Source: Dichetophora obliterata | Lineage: Eukaryota > Arthropoda > Insecta > Diptera > Sciomyzidae | NCBI GenBank assembly: GCA_963920525.1 | Contig: OY986435.1 | Location: 275,116,848-275,180,847, forward strand | DNA length: 64,000 nt | Reading direction: 5' to 3' | Shown here: positions 9,066 through 21,300 of the stretch, in pieces | Position numbering within the stretch: the stretch's first letter is position 1 | How the letters are laid out: the number at the start of each line of letters is the position of its first letter | Notes under the pieces: generated by a model | Told to the model about the DNA's origin: nothing | Database searches by the model: none | Seen by the model: only the letters and a program-made list of their open reading frames with translations | Program-made: the position numbers and the translations under genes

Positions 9066-9316
9066 AAAACGTCGCGGAAATTGATGTGTTTTTTTTTTTT
9101 CTTTATATATGAGTGTGTCAAAAATTCTCTTTAAGCAAATTTTGACTATTATATTCACCTCACAAATGCCAAAAATTGCTCTACTAACTGTCAACATTTT
9201 ATCATCCGACTGAAAAGTTTCTGATTGACACACAGCCTAATTATATAAATATTATATATAAGCAGAATAAGTCCGCTTCAAGCTTGTCTAAGGCTGGCCG
9301 CATAGTATGCGCCGAA

Positions 9317-9339
9317 GCAGGCAGGCAGGCAGGCAGGCA
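9317..9339 (+). repeat. GCAG microsatellite, five units plus a partial
   Basis: Five exact GCAG units at 9317-9336 followed by GCA. It lies in a short GC-richer patch (9295-9360) otherwise without features. Confidence 0.95.
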
Positions 9340-9506
9340 CAGACAGCGACCCGCTCCACAAATAACCACCGCAGAGTGAATGCGAGAAGCAGATCAGATC
9401 AGTGCGACATAGTTTGTTATTGTTTTGTTTTTTCGCATTTCTTCTGTTATGAATGGTTCTCCACGAAAAAACATTTAACGTGGATTCACTGATAACCTTC
9501 ACCATG

Positions 9507-9533
9507 CAACGAGTATAAATTATACCAAGAGAT
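9507..9533 (+). repeat. 27-bp inverted partner of the satellite boundary sequence
   Basis: CAACGAGTATAAATTATACC and the next seven bases equal the reverse complement of 11102-11128 at 25 or 26 of 27 positions. The pair is 1.6 kb apart and its right member touches the start of the satellite array. Confidence 0.8.
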
Positions 9534-9878
9534 TGCTTCATCCAGCGTTCCAACTTCTTTCCAGACTATCAGCCATCCACCGACTGAAAAACCAAAACAA
9601 TGACAACCAACGAGTTTTTGTACTCGTTATTGACGCATTGCTGTGAATAAGAAGAAGTAAACATGAAAATGAATACGACAAGTAACGAAAGGAGAAGAAA
9701 GCAATATTATAAGTATGTATGTGAATGAAAATGTAACTTCTATTTGCCACAACTTTTACAGCTTATTTTTTTGTGTTAATTTTTGGGATCTTCTTGTGTT
9801 TGACGAATTGATGTTGTTTCTAGCTGGACATAGTTGTAGCGATTTTATTCTAGCTAGATTTTGGTTGCATCTGCAAAT

Positions 9879-9941
9879 AATAATTTTTTCATTAGCCGAA
9901 TAAAAAGACGGAATTCAGATTCGGCTAAAGAAATAATTATT
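9879..9941. repeat. Strong hairpin, 23-bp arms
   Basis: The arm 9879-9901 ends with TTAGCCGAAT, and the arm 9919-9941 begins ATTCGGCTAA. They pair at 21 of 23 positions around a 17-base loop. Flanking TTGCA-type blocks may extend the stem loosely. Could be an end of a small transposable element. Confidence 0.75.
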
Positions 9942-10169
9942 CTTTAATAAGGAGTTGCAAATATGTTTTTTTTATGAAGAGAAGAAAATTGCTTGTTACC
10001 CATTTGCTTTAATGTTGTTGAAATGGTTTTTATGTAGGTATTTTATTAAAAGATACCAAAGTTACAAGCAGTCATGATTAATTTATTTTAAGAAATTTAT
10101 TTAAGAAAATGATTTTATTTTTTATTAAAATGTCAATTTTACGACAAAACCATTGATCGTAGATGCATG

Positions 10170-10189
10170 TATATATATATATATATATA
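10170..10189. repeat. TA dinucleotide microsatellite, ten units
   Basis: An uninterrupted alternating TA run of 20 bases. Confidence 0.95.
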
Positions 10190-11101
10190 CTATAGAATAG
10201 TAAAGATATATATTAATATTATATTTATTATTATATACACATATACTTATAATTTTATTAGTATTCTTATTAGGTTATCTTAAACCACCAACAAAAATAT
10301 ACCTATCTGCCCAATCAGAAAACCCTGCAAGCATAATCAAAAGTATATTTTGATTCAATTGGAAAATATTTAAGAATTCCATTTCGTTATATTAAGATAT
10401 TTTTTTCAGATAGATTTTATGTTGAAATGTATATAACTAATCCGAGTAAAACAATTTCATTTAGAACATTTTATTTTTTTATATATTTTTATATTCTTTG
10501 TTTATCACGTAATTAAAATGCAATGATAAAATTTTTAACATTTATTAGAATAATTTTGTACAAATGTAATATTGTGACGAAATTTGTTGTGAGCATTCTT
10601 ATCATGCATTTCTTAATTGGTTGGTTTTAAGCATTTTAAACATTTTAAAAATAAACAGTTTTAAACATAATATATATATACAGTTTTAAACATTCATAAT
10701 ATATATGAATTATTTCATATATATTACTTTTGAGTAAAATTTCATGTGAGTATAATTTACATAATTATATAATAGCATATAATGAAACGATGTTATTTTT
10801 TTTTATTAAATTTTTACAAGTTATTAGTTTATTTTATGAAGTTTAAGGTATTTATTTAATACAATATGTGACTATTGTCTTCTGTACATGCTTTTATTGG
10901 GTAAATTTTTATGACCTTTTTTTGGTTTTTAAAGCATTATTAAAGCACAAGAGGTTTACATATTTTTATGTTTTTGTTCAATGTAAAAAGTGAACATTTC
11001 TGTATTTTATTACTATGTTTAGAGGTCAGTTATATGTAAATGCAGACGTATTAACCTCGTATATGATTATTGCCATTTTTTTAAAAGTTTGAAGACTCGT
11101 T

Positions 11102-11128
11102 GTCTCTTGGTATAATTAATACTCGTTG
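11102..11128 (-). repeat. Inverted copy of 9507-9533 at the array boundary
   Basis: GTCTCTTGGTATAATTAATA followed by CTCGTTG lies directly before the first satellite sequence (AGATTCTTGA at 11131). An adjacent ACTCGTTG (11096-11103) repeats its last bases. Confidence 0.8.
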
Positions 11129-11129
11129 A

Positions 11130-11664
11130 AAGATTCTTGAAAGAAAATCAAATTCCAGAAAACTTTTTTCTGAATATGCAGTCTTGTGTATATATGTATT
11201 AGAAACAATTTGGTGTATAAATCGTCCTTGTAGGATGTATGGTTTGGGAGTTATGACGGAAAAAGCACATGTTTTTGGCCAGCTTCCACTCCAAAAAGTG
11301 TTCTACAACTCCTAAACTACAAGAGATAGAGCAAACGGCATTTGGACAAAGGAGTATCCCTTCTTAAGGACGAGGACCTGGTGCTCATTTTAATGCATGA
11401 ATCGTCCTTATCTGATATGTAGTTTTTATTTTAGAAAATAAATAAAAAAAATTAAAATTGACAAAAAAGGGCACATGAAAATAACATGAAATCTAATTTT
11501 TAAAATTATTTTAAGGATACAGTCGTATGGGCAGTAGCTTAAGGAAAATTTTGTTGCATAAATCGTCCTTTTATGATGTATGGTTTAGAAGTTATGGCTA
11601 AAAAATCAAAAAAATCGCAAAAAACCACGTCAAAAACTATGATTCATGTAAAAAATTTTAACTA
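11130..11664. repeat. First, most diverged satellite monomer (array edge)
   Basis: Compared with the next copies this unit has private changes: GTCGTATGGGCAG in place of GTCTTGTGGGCAG near 11521, GAAAATTTTGTTGCAT in place of GAACATTTTGATGCAT near 11545, and TGAAAGAAAATC in place of a run of A near 11138. Edge monomers escape homogenisation in many satellites. Confidence 0.8.
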
Positions 11665-13314
11665 AGATTCTTGAAAAAAAAATCAAATTCCAGAAAACTT
11701 TTTTCTGAATATGCAGTCTTGTGTTTATATGTATTAGAAACAATTTGGTGTATAAATCGTCCTTGTAGGATGTATGGTTTGGGAGTTATGACGGAAAAAG
11801 CACATGTTTTTGGCCAGCTTCCACTCCAAAAAGTGTTCTACAACTCCTAAACTACAAGAGATAGAGCAAACGGCATTTGGACAAAGGAGTATCCCTTCTT
11901 AAGGACGAGGACCTGGTGCTCATTTTAATGCATGAATCGTCCTTATCTGATATGTAGTTTTTATTTTAGAAAATAAATAAAAAAAATAAAAATTGACAAA
12001 AAAGGACACATGAATTTAACATGAAATCTAATTTTTAAAATTATTCTAAGGATACAGTCTTGTGGGCAGTAGCTTAAGGAACATTTTGATGCATAAATCG
12101 TCCTTTTATGATGTATGGTTTAGAAGTTATGGCTAAAAAATCAAAAAAATCGCAAAAAACCACGTCAAAAACTATGATTCATGTAAAAAATTTTAACTAA
12201 GATTCTTGAAAAAAAATCAAATTCCAGAAAACTTTTTTCTGAATATGCAGTCTTGTGTATATATGTATTAGAAACAATTTGGTGTATAAATCGTCCTTGT
12301 AGGATGTATGGTTTGGGAGTTATGACGGAAAAAGCACATGTTTTTGGCCAGCTTCCACTCCAAAAGTGTTCTACAACTCCTAAACTACAAGAGATAGAGC
12401 AAACGGCATTTGGACAAAGGAGTATCCCTTCTTAAGGACGAGGACCTGGTGCTCATTTTAATGCATGAATCGTCCTTATCTGATATGTAGTTTTTATTTT
12501 AGAAAATAAATAAAAAAAATAAAAATTGACAAAAAAGGACACATGAAAATAACATGAAATCTAATTTTTAAAATTATTTTAAGGATACAGTCTTGTGGGC
12601 AGTAGCTTAAGGAACATTTTGATGCATAATTCGTCCTTTTATGATGTATGGTTTAGGAGTTATGGCTAAAAAATCAAAAAAATCGCACAAAACCACGTCA
12701 AAAACTATGATTCATGTAAAAAATTTTAACTAAGATTCTTGAAAAAAAATCAAATTCCAGAAAACTTTTTTCTGAATATGCAGTCTTGTGTATATATGTA
12801 TTAGAAACAATTTGGTGTATAAATCGTCCTTGTAGGATGTATGGTTTGGGAGTTATGACAGAAAAAGCACATGTTTTTGGCCAGCTTCCACTCCAAAAAG
12901 TGTTCTACAACTCCTAAACTACAAGAGATAGAGCGAACGGCATTTGGACAAAGGAGTATCCCTTCTTAAGGACGAGGACCTGGTGCTCATTTTAATGCAT
13001 GAATCGTCCTTATCTGATATGTAGTTTTTATTTTAGAAAATAAATAAAAAAAATAAAAATTGACAAAAAAAGGGCACATGAAATTAACATGAAATCTAAT
13101 TTTTAAAATTATTTTAAGGATACAGTCTTGTGGGCAGTAGCTTAAGGAACATTTTGATGCATAAATCGTCCTTTTATGATGTATGGTTTAGAAGTTATGG
13201 CTAAAAAATCAAAAAAATCGCAAAAAACCACGTCAAAAACTATGATTCATGTAAAAAATTTTAACTCAGATTCTTGAAAAAAAATCAAATTCCAGAAAAC
13301 TTTTTTCTGAATAT

Positions 13315-13848
13315 GCAGTCTTGTGTATATATGTATTAGAAACAATTTGGTGTATAAATCGTCCTTGTAGGATGTATGGTTTGGGAGTTATGACGGAAAA
13401 AGCACATGTTTTTGGCCAGCTTCCACTCCAAAAAGTGTTCTACAACTCCTAAACTACAAGAGATAGAGCAAACGGCATTTGGACAAAGGAGTATCCCTTC
13501 TTAAGGACGAGGACCTGGTGCTCATTTTAATGCATGAATCGTCCTTATCTGATATGTAGTTTTTATTTTAGAAAATAAATAAAAAAAATAAAAATTGACA
13601 AAAAAGGACACATGAAATTAACATGAAATCTAATTTTTAAAATTATTCTAAGGATATAGTCTTGTGAACAGTAGCTTAAGGAACATTTTGATGCATAAAT
13701 CGTCCTTTTATGATGTATGGTTTAGAAGTTATGGCTAAAAAATCAAAAAAATCGCAAAAAACCACGTCAAAAACTATGATTCATGTAAAAAATTTTAACT
13801 AAGATTCTTGAAAAAAAATCAAATTCCAGAAAACTTTTTTCTGAATAT
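13315..13848. repeat. Representative 534-bp monomer with three internal subrepeats
   Basis: AATCGTCC occurs three times, at 13357, 13537 and 13698, and again at 13891 in the next monomer, giving spacings of 180, 161 and 193 bp. Similarity extends on both sides. Units one and three share ATAAATCGTCCTT, then GGATGTATGGTTT or TGATGTATGGTTT, then AGTTATG. Upstream, unit one has GCAGTCTTGTG and unit three has ACAGTCTTGTG at about the same distance. Unit two is more diverged (ATGAATCGTCCTTATCTGAT). The monomer is therefore a trimer of an ancestral unit of about 178 bp. Confidence 0.88.
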
Positions 13849-14472
13849 GCAGTCTTGTGTATATATGTATTAGAAACAATTTGGTGTATAAATCGTCCTT
13901 GTAGGATGTATGGTTTGGGAGTTATGACGGAAAAAGCACATGTTTTTGGCCAGCTTCCACTCCAAAAAGTGTTCTACAACTCCTAAACTACAAGAGATAG
14001 AGCAAACGGCATTTGGACAAAGGAGTATCCCTTCTTAAGGACGAGGACCTGGTGCTCATTTTAATGCATGAATCGTCCTTATCTGATATGTAGTTTTTAT
14101 TTTAGAAAATAAATAAAAAAAAATAAAAATTGACAAAAAAGGGCACATGAAATTAACATGAAATCTAATTTTTAAAATTATTTTAAGGATACAGTCTTGT
14201 GGGCAGTAGCTTAAGGAACATTTTGATGCAAAAATCGTCCTTTTATGATGTATGGTTTAGAAGTTATGGCTAAAAAATCAAAAAAATCGCAAAAAACCAC
14301 GTCAAAAACTATGATTCATGTAAAAAATTTTTACTAAGATTCTTGAAAAAAAATCAAATTCCAGAAAACTTTTTTCTGAATATGCAGTCTTGTGTATATA
14401 TGTATTAGAAACAATTTGGTGTATAAATCGTCCTTGTAGGATGTATTGGTTTGGGAGTTATGACGGAAAAAG

Positions 14473-14652
14473 CACATGTTTTTGGCCAGCTTCCACTCCA
14501 AAAAGTGTTCTACAACTCCTAAACTACAAGAGATAGAGCAAACGGCATTTTGACAAAGGAGTAACATGTTTTTGGCCAGCTTCCACTCCAAAAAGTGTTC
14601 TACAACTCCTAAACTACAAGAGATAGTGCAAACGGCATTTGGACAAAGGAGT
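14473..14652. repeat. Monomer variant with 90-bp tandem duplication
   Basis: The segment starting ACATGTTTTTGGCCAGC is present twice, 90 bp apart (14473 and 14563). The same duplication recurs starting near 21545, 31131, 35346, 40096, 42175 and 45320. The last five are each followed by the same downstream deletion junction, so they descend from one event. Confidence 0.9.
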
Positions 14653-17600
14653 ATCCCTTCTTAAGGACGAGGACCTGGTGCTCATTTTAATGCATGAATC
14701 GTCCTTATCTGATATGTAGTTTTTATTTTAGAAAATAAATAAAAAAAATAAAAATTGACAAAAAAGGGCACATGAAATTAACATGAAATCTAATTTTTAA
14801 AATTATTTTAAGGATACAGTCTTGTGGGCAGTAGCTTAAGGAACATTTTGATGCATAAATCGTCCTTTTATGATGTATGGTTTAGAAGTTATGGCTAAAA
14901 AATCAAAAAAATCGCAAAAACCACGTCAAAAACAATGATTCATGTAAAAAATTTTAACTAAGATTCTTGAAAAAAAATCAAATTCCAGAAAACTTTTTTT
15001 CTGAATATGCAGTCTTGTGTATATATGTATTAGAAACAATTTGGTGTATAAATCGTCCTTGTAGGATGTATGGTTTGGGAGTTATGACGGAAAAAGCACA
15101 TGTTTTTGGCAAGCTTCCACTCCAAAAAGTGTTCTACAACTCCTAAACTACAAGAGATAGAGCAAACGGCATTTGGACAAAGGAGTATCCCTTCTTAAGG
15201 ACGAGGACCTGGTGCTCATTTTAATGCATGAATCGTCCTTATCTGATATGTAGTTTTTATTTTAGAAAATAAATAAAAAAAAAAAAAAATGACAAAAAAG
15301 GGCACATGAAATTAACATGAAATCTAATTTTTAAAATTATTTTAAGGATACAGTCTTGTGGGCAGTAGCTTAAGGAACATTTTGATGCATAAATCGTCCT
15401 TTTATGATGTATGGTTTAGAAGTTATGGCTAAAAAATCAAAAAAATCGCAAAAAACCACGTCAAAAACTATGATTCATGTAAAAAATTTTAACTAAGATT
15501 CTTGAAAAAAAATCAAATTCCAGAAAACTTTTTTCTGAATATGCAGTCTTGTGTATATATGTATTAGAAACAATTTGGTGTATTAATCGTCCTTAGAGGA
15601 TGTATGGTTTGGGAGTTATGACGGAAAAAGCACATGTTTTTGGCCAGCTTCCACTCCAAAAAGTGTTCTACAACTCCTAAACTACAAGAGATAGAGCAAA
15701 CGGCATTTGGACAAAGGAGTATCCTTTCTTAAGGACGAGGACCTGGTGCTCATTTTAATGCATGAATCGTCCTTATCTGATATGTAGTTTTTATTTTAGA
15801 AAATAAATAAAAAAAATAAAAATTGACAAAAAAGGACACATGAAATTAACATGAAATCTAATTTTTAAAATTATTTTAAGGATACAGTCTTGTGGGCAGT
15901 AGCTTAAGGAACATGTTGATGCATAAATCGTCCTTTTATGATGTATGGTTTAGAAGTTATGGCTAAAAAATCAAAAAAATCGCAAAAAAACCTTGTCAAA
16001 AACTATGATTCATGTAAAAAATTTTAACTAAGATTCTTGAAAAAAAATCAAATTCCAGAAAACTTTTTTCTGAATATGCAGTCTTGTGTATATATGTATT
16101 AGAAACAATTTTGTGTTTAAATCGTCTTTGTAGGATGTATGGTTTGGGAGTTATGACGGAAAAAACACATGTTTTTGGCCAGCTTCCACTCCAAAAAGTG
16201 TTCTACAACTCCTAAACTACAAGAGATAGAGCAAACTGCATTTGGACAAAGGAGTATCCCTTCTTAAGGACGAGGACCTGGTGCTCATTTTAATGCATGA
16301 ATCGTCCTTATCTGATATGTAGTTTTTATTTTAGAAAATAAATAAAAAAAATAAAAATTGACAAAAAAGGATACATGAAATTAACATGAAATCTAATTTT
16401 TAAAATTATTTTAAGGATACAGTCTTGTGAGCAGTAGCTTAAGGAACATTTTGATGCATAAATCGTTCTTTTATGATGTATGGTTTAGAAGTTATGGCTA
16501 AAAAATCAAAAAAATCGCAAAAAAACCTTGTCAAAAACTATGATTCATGTAAAAAATTTTAACTAAGATTCTTGAAAAAAAATCAAATTCCAGAAAACTT
16601 TTTTCTGAATATGCAGTCTTGTGTATATATGTATTAGAAACAGTTTTGTGTATAAATCGTCCTTGTAGGATGTATGGTTTGGGAGTTATAACGGAAAAAG
16701 CACATGTTTTTGGCCAGCTTCCACTCCAAAAAGTGTTCTACAACTCCTAAACTACAAGAGATAGAGCAAACGGCATTTGGACAAAGGAGTATCCTTTCTT
16801 AAGGACGAGGACCTGGTGCTCATTTTAATGCATGAATCGTCCTTATCTGATATGTAGTTTTTATTTTAGAAAATAAATAAAAAAAATAAAAATTGACAAA
16901 AAAGGACACATGAAATTAACATGAAATCTAATTTTTAAAATTATTTTAAGGATACAGTCTTGTGGGCAGTAGCTTAAGGAACATTTTGATGCATAAGTCG
17001 TCCTTTCATGATGTATGGTTTAGAAGTTATGGCTAAAAAATCAAAAAAATCGCAAAAAACCACGTCAAAAACTATGATTCATGTAAAAAATTTTAACTAA
17101 GATTCTTGAAAAAAAATCAAATTCCAGAAAACTTTTTTCTGAATATTCAGTCTTGTGTATATATGTATTAGAAACAATTTGGTGTATAAATCGTCCTTGT
17201 AGGATGTATGGTTTGGGAGTTATGACGGAAAAAGCACATGTTTTTGGCAAGCTTCCACTCCAAAAAGTGTTCTACAACTCCTAAACTACAAGAGATAGAG
17301 CAAACGGCATTTGGACAAAGGAGTATCCCTTCTTAAGGACGAGGACCTGGTGCTCATTTTAATGCATGAATCGTCCTTATCTGATATGTAGTTTTTATTT
17401 TAGAAAATAAATAAAAAAAATAAAAATTGACAAAAAAGGACACATGAAATTAACATGAAATCTAATTTTAAAAATTATTTTAAGGATACAGTCTTGTGGG
17501 CAGTAGCTTAAGGAACATGTTGATGCATAAATCGTTCTTTTATGATGTATGGTTTAGAAGTTATGGCTAAAAAATCAAAAAAATCGCAAAAAAACCTTGT

Positions 17601-18354
17601 CAAAAACTATGATTCATGTAAAAAATTTTAACTAAGATTCTTGAAAAAAAATCAAATTCCAGAAAACTTTTTTCTGAATATGCAGTCTTGTGTATATATG
17701 TATTAGAAACAATTTTGTGTTTAAATCGTCTTTGTAGGATGTATGGTTTGGGAGTTATGACGGAAAAAACACATGTTTTTGGCCAGCTTCCACTCCAAAA
17801 AGTGTTCTACAACTCCTAAACTACAAGAGATAGAGCAAACTGCATTTGGACAAAGGAGTATCCCTTCTTAAGGACGAGGACCTGGTGCTCATTTTAATGC
17901 ATGAATCGTCCTTATCTGATATGTAGTTTTTATTTTAGAAAATAAATAAAAAAAATAAAAATTGACAAAAAAGGACACATGAAATTAACATGAAATCTAA
18001 TTTTTAAAATTATTTTAAGGATACAGTCTTGTGAGCAGTAGCTTAAGGAACATTTTGATGCATAAATCGTTCTTTTATGATGTATGGTTTAGAAGTTATG
18101 GCTAAAAAATCAAAAAAATCGCAAAAACCTTGTCAAAAACTATGATTCATGTAAAAAATTTTAACTAAGATTCTTGAAAAAAAATCAAATTCCAGAAAAC
18201 TTTTTTCTGAATATGCAGTCTTGTGTATATATGTATTAGAAACAGTTTTGTGTATAAATCGTCCTTGTAGGATGTATGGTTTGGGAGTTATAACGGAAAA
18301 AGCACATGTTTTTGGCCAGCTTCCACTCCAAAAAGTGTTCTACAACTCCTAAAC

Positions 18355-18370
18355 TACAAGACATATGGTT
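18355..18370. repeat. Fusion junction: monomer lacking about 252 bp
   Basis: CTACAAGA of subrepeat one is joined to CATATGGTTTAGAAG of subrepeat three. The same junction occurs near 18360, 21319, 24365, 26571, 27921, 31280, 35494, 40244, 42323 and 45470. The resulting monomer is about 282 bp. Confidence 0.9.
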
Positions 18371-21300
18371 TAGAAGTTATGGCTAAAAAATCAAAAAAAT
18401 CGCAAAAAACCACGTCAAAAACTATGATTCATGTAAAAAATTTTAACTAAGATTCTTGAAAAAAAATCAAATTCCAGAAAACTTTTTTCTGAATATGCAG
18501 TCTTGTGTATATATGTATTAGAAACAATTTGGTGTATTAATCGTCCTTGGAGGATGTATGGTTTGGGAGTTATGACGGAAAAAGCACATGTTTTTGGCCA
18601 GCTTCCACTCCAAAAAGTGTTCTACAACTCCTAAACTACAAGAGATAGAGCAAACGGCATTTGGACAAAGGAGTATCCTTTCTTAAGGACGAGGACCTGG
18701 TGCTCATTTTAATGCATGAATCGTCCTTATCTGATATGTAGTTTTTATTTTAGAAAATAAATAAGAAAAATAAAAATTGACAAAAAAGGACACATGAAAT
18801 TAACATGAAATCTAATTTTTAAAATTATTTTAAGGATACAGTCTTGTGGGCAGTAGCTTAAGAAACATTTTGATGCATAAGTCGTCCTTTCATGATGTAT
18901 GGTTTAGAAGTTATGGCTAAAAAATCAAAAAAATCGCAAAAAACCACGTCAAAAACTATGATTCATGTAAAAAATTTTAACTAAGATTCTTGAAAAAAAA
19001 TCAAATTCCAGAAAACTTTTTTCTGAATATGCAGTCTTGTGTATATATGTATTAGAAACAATTTGGTGTATAAATCGTCCTTGTAGGATGTATGGTTTGG
19101 GAGTTATGACGGAAAAAGCACATGTTTTTGGCAAGCTTCCACTCCAAAAAGTGTTCTACGACTCCTAAACTACAAGAGATAGAGCAAACGGCATTTGGAC
19201 AAAGGAGTATCCCTTCTTAAGGACGAGGACCTGGTGCTCATTTTAATGCATGAATCGTCCTTATCTGATATGTAGTTTTTATTTTAGAAAATAAATAAAT
19301 AAAAAAAAAAATAGACAAAAAAGGACACATGAAATTAACATGAAATCTAATTTTTTAAAATTATTTTAAGGATACAGTCTTGTGGGCAGTAGCTTAAGGA
19401 ACATGTTGATGCATAAATCGTCCTTTTATGATGTATGGTTTAGAAGTTATGGCTAAAAAATCAAAAAAATCGCAAAAAAACCTTGTCAAAAACTATGATT
19501 CATGTAAAAAATTTTAACTAAGATTCTTGAAAAAAAATCAAATTCCAGAAAACTTTTTTCTGAATATGCAGTCTTGTGTATATATGTATTAGAAACAATT
19601 TTGTGTTTAAATCGTCTTTGTAGGATGTATGGTTTGGGAGTTATGACGGAAAAAACACATGTTTTTGGCCAGCTTCCACTCCAAAAAGTGTTCTACAACT
19701 CCTAAACTACAAGAGATAGAGCAAACTGCATTTGGACAAAGGAGTATCCCTTCTTAAGGACGAGGACCTGGTGCTCATTTTAATGCATGAATCGTCCTTA
19801 TCTGATATGTAGTTTTTATTTTAGAAAATAAATAAAAAAAATAAAAATTGACAAAAAAGGACACATGAAATTAACATGAAATCTAATTTTTAAAATTATT
19901 TTAAGGATACAGTCTTGTGAGCAGTAGCTTAAGGAACATTTTGATACATAAATCGTTCTTTTATGATGTATGGTTTAGAAGTTATGGCTAAAAAATCAAA
20001 AAAATCGCAAAAAAACCTTGTCAAAAACTATGATTCATGTAAAAAATTTTAACTAAGATTCTTGAAAAAAAATCAAATTCCAGAAAACTTTTTTCTGAAT
20101 ATGCAGTCTTGTGTATATATGTATTAGAAACAGTTTTGTGTATAAATCGTCCTTGTAGGATGTATGGTTTGGGAGTTATGACGGAAAAAGCACATGTTTT
20201 TGGCCAGCTTCCACTCCAAAAAGTGTTCTACAACTCCTAAACTACAAGAGATAGAGCAAACGGCATTTGGACAAAGGAGTATCCTTTCTTAAGGACGAGG
20301 ACCTGGTGCTCATTTTAATGCATGAATCGTCCTTATCTGATATGTAGTTTTTATTTTAGAAAATAAATAAAAAAAATAAAAATTGACAAAAAAGGACACA
20401 TGAAATTAACATGAAATCTAATTTTAAAAATTATTTTAAGGATACAGTCTTGTGGGCAGTAGCTTAAGGAACATGTTGATGCATAAATCGTCCTTTTATG
20501 ATGTATGGTTTAGAAGTTATGGCTAAAAAATCAAAAAAATCGCAAAAAAACCTTGTCAAAAACTATGATTCATGTAAAAAATTTTAACTAAGATTCTTGA
20601 AAAAAAATCAAATTCCAGAAAACTTTTTTCTGAATATGCAGTCTTGTGTATATATGTATTAGAAACAATTTTGTGTTTAAATCGTCCTTGTAGGATGTAT
20701 GGTTTGGGAGTTATGACGGAAAAAACACATGTTTTTGGCCAGCTTCCACTCCAAAAAGTGTTCTACAACTCCTAAACTACAAGAGATAGAGCAAACTGCA
20801 TTTGGACAAAGGAGTATCCCTTCTTAAGGACGAGGACCTGGTGCTCATTTTAATGCATGAATCGTCCTTATCTGATATGTAGTTTTTATTTTAGAAAATA
20901 AATAAAAAAAATAAAAATTGACAAAAAAGGACACATGAAATTAACATGAAATCTAATTTTTAAAATTGTTTTAAGGATACAGTCTTGTGAGCAGTAGCTT
21001 AAGGAACATTTTGATGCATAAATCGTTCTTTTATGATGTATGGTTTAGAAGTTATGGCTAAAAAATCAAAAAAATCGCAAAAAAACCTTGTCAAAAACTA
21101 TGATTCATGTAAAAAATTTTAACTAAGATTCTTGAAAAAAAATCAAATTCCAGAAAACTTTTTTCTGAATATGCAGTCTTGTGTATATATGTATTAGAAA
21201 CAGTTTTGTGTATAAATCGTCCTTGTAGGATGTATGGTTTGGGAGTTATAACGGAAAAAGCACATGTTTTTGGCCAGCTTCCACTCCAAAAAGTGTTCTA

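Larger units (their letters stand above)
8294..9238. mobile_element. Non-autonomous element with long terminal inverted repeats (945 bp)
   Basis: The left end AGACTGTGTGTCAA (8294-8307) and the right end TTGACACACAGCCT (9225-9238) are inverse copies with one mismatch. Similarity continues inward through AAACTTTTCA and then weakens. The inner arms (8501-8564 and 9001-9065) are almost identical over 64 bp. ATTATA lies just left of the element and again one base beyond its right end, a possible target duplication. The core contains a minisatellite and no transposase. The ends begin AG and finish CT, but the superfamily is not resolved. Foldback-type elements have comparable structure. Confidence 0.72.
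9540..11101. other. AT-rich non-coding stretch
   Basis: No gene is recognisable on either strand. It contains a hairpin (9879-9941), a TA microsatellite (10170-10189), a 14-bp direct repeat, ACAGTTTTAAACAT, at 10657-10670 and 10680-10693, and a perfect 12-bp inverted repeat, AATATATATGAA (10698-10709) with 10714-10725. Everything else is simple AT-rich sequence. Confidence 0.6.

Noticed and set aside
9278..9750. Open frames of 60-91 codons on both strands around the GCAG repeat
   Set aside because: Low-complexity products, overlapping on both strands, no domain and no clear start or splice context.
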